Shown: piece by piece, positions 1 to 7,594 of the stretch
Layout of the letters: every line of letters begins with the position of its first letter
How positions within the stretch are numbered: position 1 is the stretch's first letter
Assembly (NCBI GenBank): GCA_021787475.1
Contig: JAJYLW010000016.1
Location: 1-42,506, forward strand
Direction of reading: 5' to 3'
Source: Actinomycetes bacterium
GTDB lineage: Bacteria; Actinomycetota; Thermoleophilia; BMS3ABIN01
Length of the DNA stretch: 42,506 bases
Translations under genes and position numbers: made by a program
The notes under the pieces: generated by a model
What the model saw: the letters and a program-made list of their open reading frames with translations, nothing else
What the model was told of the DNA's origin: nothing
The model's database searches: none

Positions 1-17
1 CGGCGCCTGCGGCGCCG
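1..17. other. Perfect GC inverted repeat
   Basis: CGGCGCC-TGC-GGCGCCG is a perfect 7-bp stem with a 3-base loop. It lies about 85 bases past the groEL stop in the direction of groEL transcription, so it may help end that transcript. The window edge hides any U-tract, so terminator function is a guess. The rest of 18-101 holds only the heptamer repeat listed separately. Confidence 0.35.
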
Positions 18-36
18 CCCCCGACGGATTGTTGGT

Positions 37-97
37 TATCCAGAATCCGGTTTTTTGGTTTTTATCCAGAATCCAGGATCCGGCATCCAGAACCCGC
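37..97. repeat. Heptamer-period repeat, copy A
   Basis: This AT/CC-rich stretch between groEL and the window edge has units such as ATCCAGA, ATCCAGG and ATCCGGC in near-perfect 7-base phase. A GGTTTTTTGGTTTTT spacer interrupts them. It belongs to a family seen at about ten other places in the window. It ends five bases short of the groEL stop codon. Confidence 0.75.
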
Positions 98-101
98 TTT
101 A

Positions 102-1718
<1,617 letters not shown>

Positions 1719-1746
1719 TCACTCCTTTCCCGGCTTCGGGTTTTGC

Positions 1747-2040
1747 CTACTTTTTTACGACCTTGGCCAGGATGTCGCTCGCTTTCAGGATCAGCAGTTC
1801 CTCGCCTTCAACCTTGACCTCGGTGCCTCCGTACTTGCTGTAGATAATTTCATCGCCTTTCTTAACATCCAGCGGAACCCGCTTGCCGCTGTCGTCCAGC
1901 CTGCCGTCGCCCACAGCGATGACCTTGCCCCGCTGCGGCTTTTCCTGAGCCGTGTCAGGAAGAACGATGCCGCTGGCGGTAACGTCCTCGGATTCCACCG
2001 TCTTGACGATTACGCGGTCTTCAAGAGGCTTTAGATTCAT
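1747..2040 (-). CDS. groES: Co-chaperonin GroES (Hsp10)
   Basis: GroES caps the GroEL ring. The protein is 97 residues, the usual size, from [13 protein letters not shown] to the C-terminal [12 protein letters not shown]. It contains the mobile-loop region around residues 18-34 ([16 protein letters not shown]) and the [11 protein letters not shown] segment. A longer reading frame extends upstream to 2157, but the ATG at 2040 is chosen: it sits behind a GGAGG ribosome site, matches the family N-terminus, and leaves the CIRCE operator in the 5' leader. It is the first gene of the groES-groEL operon. Confidence 0.97.
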   Translation of the reverse strand: MNLKPLEDRVIVKTVESEDVTASGIVLPDTAQEKPQRGKVIAVGDGRLDDSGKRVPLDVKKGDEIIYSKYGGTEVKVEGEELLILKASDILAKVVKK

Positions 2041-2087
2041 AAAACAACCCTCCTTCGTATTTGTTTTAAAACGGATCTTGACGCTTT

Positions 2088-2114
2088 CTGGCACTCTCAA
2101 GCTGAGAGTGCCAA
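2088..2114 (-). promoter_or_regulatory. CIRCE operator (HrcA binding site)
   Basis: Read on the minus strand, TTGGCACTC-N9-GAGTGCCAG is a 9-9-9 inverted repeat that closely matches the CIRCE consensus TTAGCACTC-N9-GAGTGCTAA. It lies between the groES promoter and the groES start codon. In known systems HrcA bound at CIRCE represses groE until heat shock. The hrcA gene is not in this window. Confidence 0.93.
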
Positions 2115-2128
2115 ACCAGCGCCAGAAC

Positions 2129-2157
2129 ATGATAATGGGGTGCCGCGGCTTTGTCAA
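2129..2157 (-). promoter_or_regulatory. groESL promoter, sigma70 type
   Basis: On the minus strand, TTGACA (2157-2152), a 17-base spacer and TATCAT (2134-2129) form a near-consensus vegetative promoter. The predicted start falls just upstream of the CIRCE element, as expected for an HrcA-repressed operon. Confidence 0.8.
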
Positions 2158-2280
2158 ATGGCCGCGCCTATCAACAAATGGCAGATTTTTTGCCTTCGGG
2201 GGGGATTAATCTACGCAAAAAACCCAGCAGATGGCATGCTTTTAGCCTGCCTTTGGGAGGCCCCCTTCACACACCCATCT

Positions 2281-2526
2281 TTACCCACGATCGTCGTTGC
2301 CGCCGCCTTTCTTCCCGCCAGCCTTTTCCTCGGCAAAGACGTGGCGAAAACACTGGCTGGCGCCCGGGCACCACTCGATGCATGACGCCACCTCCCGCCA
2401 GACCAGCTGGCCGCAGTCGGGGCATTTGGCTTTTGCCTCCCCTGTAAACAGCTCCACTTCGCCGCCGCAGCGGGGGCAGGGCCTGATTGTAATTTGAACG
2501 TCGCTTCCCGGACACTTGACTGACAT
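2281..2526 (-). CDS. Small zinc-ribbon protein, function unknown
   Basis: This 81-residue protein has eight cysteines: C5, a CPRC pair (17-20), a CPDC pair (35-38), and C49, C53 and C59 in a CIEWC...C segment. The first two pairs make a classic zinc ribbon. The CIEWC-type stretch recalls short Cys-rich proteins of anaerobes, a recollection I cannot verify here. The C-terminal 15 residues are Gly/Lys/Asp-rich and probably disordered. The ATG at 2526 follows GAGGA at good spacing. It lies upstream of, and in the same orientation as, groES, but a separate promoter for groES suggests independent expression. No enzyme activity can be assigned. Confidence 0.7.
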   Translation of the reverse strand: MSVKCPGSDVQITIRPCPRCGGEVELFTGEAKAKCPDCGQLVWREVASCIEWCPGASQCFRHVFAEEKAGGKKGGGNDDRG

Positions 2527-2558
2527 TATTTCCTCATCTTTCGATCAAACGCTTTTTA

Positions 2559-2592
2559 GACCCTATCCTATTAGGCATTTTCTGCTGCGGCC
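2559..2592 (+). repeat. Transposon-end-like repeat, half copy
   Basis: About 31 of these 34 bases match, in inverted orientation, the right arm of the inverted repeat at 27214-27282 (shared core TTAGGCATTTTCTGCTGCGG). Only one arm is present here. It sits in the 435-base gap (2527-2961) between the zinc-ribbon gene and the propeller gene. That gap holds no convincing coding sequence. Confidence 0.6.
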
Positions 2593-2615
2593 GGCTGCAG
2601 GCCATAAACAGATGT

Positions 2616-2692
2616 CGGATCTTGGATATTGGATAAAACGAAGCCTTGATCTTGTTGACCAAACATCTGAGATCCAAAGTCCGGTTTTGGGG
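2616..2692. repeat. Heptamer-period repeat, copy B (two blocks)
   Basis: Block 1 (2616-2636) reads GGATCTT-GGATATT-GGATAAA in 7-base phase. Block 2 (2669-2692) reads in the opposite sense, ATCCAAA-GTCCGG, and ends in GGTTTTGGGG, a tail shared with the copy at 30509-30574. The two blocks are roughly inverted to each other. Confidence 0.55.
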
Positions 2693-2781
2693 CTTTCCCC
2701 TTCTGCGTCCTTACCATGGCTTTTTCGCTCATCCTCGCAACGAACAGACTAACGGGACAGTTCCGTAAGCAAATGAATAAT

Positions 2782-2811
2782 TTGCGCAACTGAACAAATC
2801 TGCATTATAAA
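2782..2811 (+). promoter_or_regulatory. Candidate promoter for propeller-glycosylase pair
   Basis: TTGCGC (2782-2787), an 18-base spacer and TATAAA (2806-2811) form a plausible vegetative promoter about 150 bases upstream of the lipoprotein gene at 2962. The -35 box is weak. A CCCGGGCCCGGG palindrome lies in the presumed leader near 2872. Confidence 0.4.
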
Positions 2812-2961
2812 TACATTAGCAATATTCCCCGCTGAAGGGCAGCCAAACTGTTAAACACCTTTGAAAATGCACCCGGGCCCGGGAATTCCGGCCCGCCTCG
2901 CCTCCGCCCTGCGCCGGAAGCAGCGGGCCCGGCAAACCAAAAGGATCGTTCAGGCCGGGTC

Positions 2962-3915
2962 TTGTTGATTCTTTTACTGGCCGTCCCGGCTCTTGTCGTC
3001 TTCCTGGGCGGCTGCAGTTCCCCCGACACCTCGGCTCCGGCGAGGACGATCATCAACCGGTCCGCTGACTGGCGCGGCGCCCTGCTTTACATTGCTGACG
3101 CCAAGGGGCCCGACGCCCAGTTTGGCTCCATCCGCATCTATGACAACGTCAGCGGTTTCGTCGAAAAGACGGTCGAGCAGGACCTGGCCGCTTCCCCTTC
3201 TGATGTCTATGTATCGCCGGATGGCAGCTCCATGTACGTAGCCAGCGCCGCCAACGGCGAGATTGACAACTTTCGTTGGGACGGAAACAATTGGGTTCAT
3301 GACCGCGACATCGAGACCCCGGCGGCGAGCCTGAAGACGCTGGTGGCCGGTCCTGACAAGCTACTTTATGCAGCCGGAGCCATCGACGGCAACGGCCCCG
3401 CCCGGTTGTTTTACCGCCTCGATCCGGCCAGCGGCCGCCTGGCTGCTCCGGTAAACTTTCCGGAGCTTTCATCGGTAAGCGGCATTGCCTGGTCGCCCGA
3501 CGGCGCGAGTGCGTACGTTGCCGGCACGGGCACAAACGGCGCCGCCGAACTGGCGATTTACAGCTGGCCGGCGCAGTCGCTGAGAAAAACGGTCGCCCTT
3601 GCCGGGATCAAGGAAACGCACGAGATCGTCACCTCCTCCGACGGCAGGTTTGTCTATGTCATGTGCCGGGGAAAGATTCTCAGGATTGAGGCAGCCAGGG
3701 GACTGCTGGCCGGCGCGCTAACGCCGGATCCGAACCCCGGCGCAGATTACTACGGCGCCGCTTTCAGCGCGGACGGCAGGTACCTGTTTACGGACGCGAC
3801 CGATCCGGGTAGCGGCGAAAGCATTCTTTACGTCGTTGACCTCAATACTAACAAACTCGTCAAAAAAGTGGACAAGATTAGCGTCGAGGCCAAGGGAATG
3901 AAAAGGACCGCGTAA
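2962..3915 (+). CDS. Beta-propeller lipoprotein
   Basis: This predicted lipid-anchored, exported protein has 317 residues. The hydrophobic N-terminus ends in a lipobox (FLGGC, Cys18), followed by five or six repeats of about 45 residues with the PSDVYVSPDGSSMYVAS pattern typical of YVTN/lactonase-type propellers (for example SGIAWSPDGASAYVAG, EIVTSSDGRFVYV). Such propellers usually bind partners or surface ligands; no catalytic set can be recognised. The start is uncertain. TTG at 2962 is the first usable codon in the open frame, it has no well-spaced ribosome site, and the signal peptide then lacks the usual positive N-region. The gene ends three bases before the glycosylase gene, so the two are probably translated together. 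Confidence 0.75.
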   Translation: MLILLLAVPALVVFLGGCSSPDTSAPARTIINRSADWRGALLYIADAKGPDAQFGSIRIYDNVSGFVEKTVEQDLAASPSDVYVSPDGSSMYVASAANGEIDNFRWDGNNWVHDRDIETPAASLKTLVAGPDKLLYAAGAIDGNGPARLFYRLDPASGRLAAPVNFPELSSVSGIAWSPDGASAYVAGTGTNGAAELAIYSWPAQSLRKTVALAGIKETHEIVTSSDGRFVYVMCRGKILRIEAARGLLAGALTPDPNPGADYYGAAFSADGRYLFTDATDPGSGESILYVVDLNTNKLVKKVDKISVEAKGMKRTA

Positions 3916-3918
3916 GCG

Positions 3919-4713
3919 ATGCCGGAACTGCCGGAGCTGGAAGTGGCGCGGAGATCGCTGGCCTCTTGCGCGGCGGGCAAAAAAATTGCGGGCGTGCTGG
4001 TTGAACGCGAGCGCTCCATCCGCACCCCGCGCGAGGACGGGCGGGCTTTTGCCGAGGGGCTTGCCGGGCGCATGGTCAAGGACGTCGAGCGGCGCGGCAA
4101 AGCACTCCTGTTCCAGTTAAGCGGGGGGGCGGCTGTTATCTTCCATTACAAGCTGGGGGCATTGGCCGCCTGCCGCGGCGAACCGGTCTTGGAAACCGAC
4201 GGTGTGGCCTGGAACTTTGAGGGCGGCTCGGCGCTGGAGTTCACCGACATGCAGTTGAGCGAGTTTCATCTTGCCCCAGTGGACAGGCTGGAGGCGCTGC
4301 CGGTTCTGAAAAGCGGCCTTGATCCGCTTTCGCCCGGTCTGACGGCGAAAAAGCTGGCCCACATGCTTCCTCCCAACAAGCAGCTTAAGGCGGCGCTGAT
4401 GGACGCGCTGGGCGGCATCGGCAACAACTACTCCGACGAAATTCTTTGGAACGCCCGCTTAAGCCCGTTTCGCAAGGTCTCCGCGCTCTCGGAAAAAGAA
4501 ATGTCAGAACTCGCCAAGCAGATCAAGTCAACGCTCAGGGAAAGCATCAAAGCCGGCGGCGAGGAGGAGTTTCGCGACGCCCGGGAGCGCCACGGCCGCT
4601 ACCGGGAGAAGGTTCACCGCCGCGCCGGCCAGCCCTGCCCGCGCGATGGCCACAAGATCGAGATGGTCAAAAAAGGCCGGAAGACCTTCTGGTGCCCGCA
4701 CTGCCAGGTTTAG
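3919..4713 (+). CDS. mutM: Fpg/Nei-family DNA glycosylase, divergent
   Basis: Family members excise oxidised bases and nick DNA by beta,delta-elimination. The 264 residues carry the catalytic Pro2-Glu3 (MPELPELE), the conserved Lys in ERRGKALLF (about 61) and the helix-two-turn-helix segment with IGNNYSDEILW (about 156-166). Three departures from E. coli Fpg are visible. The lesion-loop RRFG motif is replaced by a DMQLSEF region, the HLGMSG strand reads HYKLGA, and the C-terminal zinc finger has Asp243 where the second Cys should be (Cys240, Cys259 and Cys262 remain; His245 lies nearby). It is therefore a family member of uncertain lesion preference rather than a textbook MutM. It follows the propeller gene by three bases. 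Confidence 0.85.
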   Translation: MPELPELEVARRSLASCAAGKKIAGVLVERERSIRTPREDGRAFAEGLAGRMVKDVERRGKALLFQLSGGAAVIFHYKLGALAACRGEPVLETDGVAWNFEGGSALEFTDMQLSEFHLAPVDRLEALPVLKSGLDPLSPGLTAKKLAHMLPPNKQLKAALMDALGGIGNNYSDEILWNARLSPFRKVSALSEKEMSELAKQIKSTLRESIKAGGEEEFRDARERHGRYREKVHRRAGQPCPRDGHKIEMVKKGRKTFWCPHCQV

Positions 4714-4763
4714 CTCATCTTCCATCGCGCCAGCCACCTGATACTCTTTGAATATCTCGAACC

Positions 4764-4871
4764 TCACAATGATCGAACGAGCCGCCGGTCTGCCGTGATC
4801 AGGAACGTATCAAGCTCGCTGGCCATGGCGATACAGGCGCCGTCACGCCTTTGCATCTCCTTTAAATCCAT
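4764..4871 (-). pseudogene. Possible PIN-domain toxin (VapC) C-terminal relic
   Basis: A 35-codon minus-strand frame in the gap between the glycosylase and EF-G-like genes ends in ASELDTFLITADRRLVRSL. This resembles the last strand and helix of PIN-domain nucleases, where an acidic TxD motif and LxxAL tail are common. The segment DGACIAMA fits the preceding helix. Nothing upstream matches the rest of a PIN domain, so if the resemblance is real this is a decayed fragment. The remaining gap sequence shows only the ribosome site of the next gene. The call is tentative. Confidence 0.35.
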
Positions 4872-5007
4872 CTCCCAAAGGGATAAAATTCATCCTTGGC
4901 GCGTCTGTGCTGAGAATGCGCTTTTGCCGTGAGTCTCACGAGATTCTTCGCCGCTAACGCGGCTCTAATGACTTTTGAAATCCCGAACCAAAGGAGTTGC
5001 GTAAGAG

Positions 5008-7086
5008 ATGCCCGCTCAGGATCCCGCCACCATCAGAAACATTGCCGCCGTCGGCCACCGGGGCACCGGCAAGACTTCTCTCACCGAGGCGCTTCTTTTC
5101 GCTTCGGGCGCGGTCAACAGGCAGGGGACGATCGAGCAGGGAACCACGGTGGCCGATTATGACGAAGATGAGAAGAAGCGCCAGCACTCCATCAGCGCCG
5201 CCCTCTGCCACGCTACATGGAGAAACCATGATATCAACTTGATTGACACGCCCGGCGACCCCAGCTTCCACGCCGACACCATCGCCGCCTTAAGGGTCGT
5301 CGAGGGCGGGCTGGTGGTTGTGGGCGCGCCGGCGGGAGTGGAAGTGCAGCATGAGCGCCTATGGCGCCAGTGCGAAGACAACGCCATCAGCCGGGTAATT
5401 TTTATCAACATGATGGACCGGGAGCGGGCCGATTTTTTTGCGGTGCTGGAGCAACTGCAGGAATCCTTTGGCCCGGGCGCCGTCGCCGCCCAGTTGCCGA
5501 TTGGCGCCGAAGACAAGTTTGCCGGCGTTGTCGACCTGTTCGCCATGAAAGCCTTTAGCTATGAAGACGGTAAGGCCAAGGAGTCTCCCATTCCCGAGGA
5601 GATGGCCGCCCAGGCGGATGAATATCGCGAGAAGCTGATGGATGTGGTGGCCGAGAACGACGACGCCGTCATGGAAAAGTACCTCGATGGCGAGGAGATC
5701 AGCAGGGATGAAATGTTTGCCGCGCTCAAGGCCGGGGTGGCCGCCGGGACCGTCTTTCCGATCGGCGCCGGCTGCGCCACCAGGAACATCGGCATTGACT
5801 TGCTGCTCGATCTGATCGTTGACGCCGTTCCCTCACCCGCCAGACGGCCGCCGGTGACGGCGCTGGCAGCCGCGGGCGGCGAGGAAGTTGAGCTACATGG
5901 CGACCCCGGTGAACCGGTGGCGGCGTTTGTTTTCAAGACGCTGGCGGACCCGTTCAGCGGCCGCATCAATGTGTTCCGTGTTTTTGCGGGCGAGCTTAAA
6001 AGTGACAGTAATGTGTACAATCCGGCAAGCAGGACAAAAGAGCGCATCGGCCAACTGCTCAAGCTGCAGGGCAAGGACAACAGCCCGGTGGACGCGCTGG
6101 GGCCGGGCGACATTGGCGCCGTCGCCAAGCTGAAGGAGACAAAAACAGGAGACTCTCTCTGCGCCGACTCCAGGCAGGTTGTGTTTCCGCCGCTAAAGTT
6201 TCCCAATCCGGTGATGTCATTCGCGGTCGAGCCCAAAAGCAAGGGCGATGAAGAGAAGGTCAGCGCAGCCCTTAAGCGCCTCCAGGAGGAAGATCCGACG
6301 CTGGTGGTCGAACGCGACGCGCAGACGAATGAACTGGTGGTGTCAGGCCTCAGCCAGGTGCACGTTGAGGTGATCATGGGCCGCGTCAAAAGGCGTTTCG
6401 GTGCTGAAGTCAACCTGAAACCGCCGCGGGTTCCCTACCTGGAGACGATTCGCAAGCAAGCCGAGGCGCAGGGCAAGTACAAGAAGCAGACCGGCGGCCG
6501 CGGCCAGTACGGCGATGCCTGGCTGCGCATCGAGCCCAGGCCGCGAGGCGAAGGGTTCGAGTTCGCCGACAAGGTTGTCGGCGGGGTGATCCCGCGCGGT
6601 TTCATCCCGGCCGTGGAAAAAGGCGTTGTCGAGGCCCTGAAAGAAGGTGAACTTTCCGGCCATCCCCTCGTCGACATGAAGGTGACAGTTTATGACGGCT
6701 CTCACCATCCGGTCGACTCTTCGGAAATGGCGTTTAAAATTGCAGCATCGATGGGCCTGAAGAAAGCGGTGGCCGCCGCCGACCCGGTGCTGCTGGAGCC
6801 GATTATGGCTGTGCACGTTACCGTCCCGGAAGAAAACGTCGGCGATGTCATCGGCGACATGAATTCGCGCCGGGGTAAAGTACTTGGCATGGAGCCGAAA
6901 GGAAAGACTAGCCAGGTGAACGTCGAGGCGCCGCTGGCGGAGATGCTCACATACGCGCCCGACTTACGCTCGATGACCGGCGGCCGCGGCGACTATACGA
7001 TGGAATTTCTCCGCTACGACGAGGTGCCGGCGCACCTGTCCCAGAAGATAATCGAGCAGGAGAAAAAGATCCAGGAAGAACGGTAA
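5008..7086 (+). CDS. Elongation factor G-like GTPase (EF-G2 type)
   Basis: This 692-residue translational GTPase has the full EF-G domain order: G domain (about 1-280), domain II (about 290-380), domain III, domain IV (about 475-590, including GGRGQYGDAWL) and domain V. The P-loop is GHRGTGKT (16-23), as in the second EF-G-like class, not the AHIDAGKT of canonical FusA. Switch II DTPGDPSFHAD is present. The usual NKxD guanine-specificity motif reads NMMD (134-137), so Lys is replaced by Met. The ATG follows AAAGGAG at 10 bases. It is not next to rpsL/rpsG/tuf, which also argues that it is an accessory paralogue, not the main EF-G. Its cellular role in this class is unsettled. Confidence 0.9.
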   Translation: MPAQDPATIRNIAAVGHRGTGKTSLTEALLFASGAVNRQGTIEQGTTVADYDEDEKKRQHSISAALCHATWRNHDINLIDTPGDPSFHADTIAALRVVEGGLVVVGAPAGVEVQHERLWRQCEDNAISRVIFINMMDRERADFFAVLEQLQESFGPGAVAAQLPIGAEDKFAGVVDLFAMKAFSYEDGKAKESPIPEEMAAQADEYREKLMDVVAENDDAVMEKYLDGEEISRDEMFAALKAGVAAGTVFPIGAGCATRNIGIDLLLDLIVDAVPSPARRPPVTALAAAGGEEVELHGDPGEPVAAFVFKTLADPFSGRINVFRVFAGELKSDSNVYNPASRTKERIGQLLKLQGKDNSPVDALGPGDIGAVAKLKETKTGDSLCADSRQVVFPPLKFPNPVMSFAVEPKSKGDEEKVSAALKRLQEEDPTLVVERDAQTNELVVSGLSQVHVEVIMGRVKRRFGAEVNLKPPRVPYLETIRKQAEAQGKYKKQTGGRGQYGDAWLRIEPRPRGEGFEFADKVVGGVIPRGFIPAVEKGVVEALKEGELSGHPLVDMKVTVYDGSHHPVDSSEMAFKIAASMGLKKAVAAADPVLLEPIMAVHVTVPEENVGDVIGDMNSRRGKVLGMEPKGKTSQVNVEAPLAEMLTYAPDLRSMTGGRGDYTMEFLRYDEVPAHLSQKIIEQEKKIQEER

Positions 7087-7178
7087 GGGCGACCCGGCGG
7101 GTCGACTCTACAGTTGAGCAAATCAAGCAGCACAAAGAAACGGCTTTTGACCGGCCGCTTTTTGTTGGCATTGATACA

Positions 7179-7222
7179 GTTTAGGGCCGCGCTGCGGCTT
7201 CGCCCGCAGCGCGGCCCTAAAC
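7179..7222. terminator. Perfect 19-bp hairpin between convergent genes
   Basis: The arms 7179-7197 and 7204-7222 are exact reverse complements around the loop CTTCGC. The stem core is GGGCCGCGCTGCGG. The hairpin separates the plus-strand EF-G-like gene from the minus-strand NifU-type gene. It probably acts as a bidirectional terminator, although neither side has a long U-tract; AAAC/GTTT closes the stem. Confidence 0.7.
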
Positions 7223-7231
7223 AAACAAACG

Positions 7232-7459
7232 TCAAACTGCTTCAACCAACTCAACTTCCGGGATCTCTTCCTTTAACCGCTGCTCGATCCCCATCTTTAA
7301 AGTCATTTGTGACATCGGGCAGCCGCCACATGCTCCCATCAATTTTACCGTCACCTTTCCCCCCTCAGTCACATCTATCAACTCAAGGTCGCCGCCATCC
7401 GCCTGCAGCGCCGGCCTGATCTTCTCCAGGGCCTGCTCAACCTGCTCCTTCAAAGCCAT
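7232..7459 (-). CDS. nifU: NifU-type Fe-S cluster scaffold/carrier
   Basis: This 75-residue protein consists of the NifU C-terminal (Nfu) domain alone. It contains the CGGCP motif whose two cysteines bind a [4Fe-4S] cluster between two subunits, preceded by [17 protein letters not shown], which is highly typical. It would carry or assemble Fe-S clusters in the cytoplasm. The ATG follows a very strong GAGGAGGTGA ribosome site. It is monocistronic, convergent with the EF-G-like gene and divergent from recJ. Confidence 0.93.
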   Translation of the reverse strand: MALKEQVEQALEKIRPALQADGGDLELIDVTEGGKVTVKLMGACGGCPMSQMTLKMGIEQRLKEEIPEVELVEAV

Positions 7460-7540
7460 TTTTTCACCTCCTCACACCTGAGCCCAATCAGCTCTCACCT
7501 TAATTATGCCAGAAAAGCCGCCCCGCTTCACGAAGTCTCG

Positions 7541-7579
7541 CGGGTTTTGGGTTTTCAACCATCCACCATCCGGGGTTTA
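7541..7579. repeat. Heptamer-period repeat, copy C (CCATCCA type)
   Basis: GCGGGTTTTGGGTTTTCAA is followed by CCATCCACCATCCGGGGTTT. The ACCATCC units and flanking GGTTTT are shared with copies at 31748-31780, 33830-33888 and 37565-37616. It lies 15 bases upstream of the recJ start codon, within the likely recJ leader. Confidence 0.65.
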
Positions 7580-7594
7580 TGATAGGATTCAGCC

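Noticed and set aside
2571-2789. 72-codon minus-strand frame upstream of the zinc-ribbon gene
   Set aside because: It crosses two repeat elements and shows no ribosome site or domain.
2872-2890. CCCGGGCCCGGGAATTCC, resembling a cloning linker
   Set aside because: No other vector sequence is present; a GC-rich palindrome by chance is more likely.
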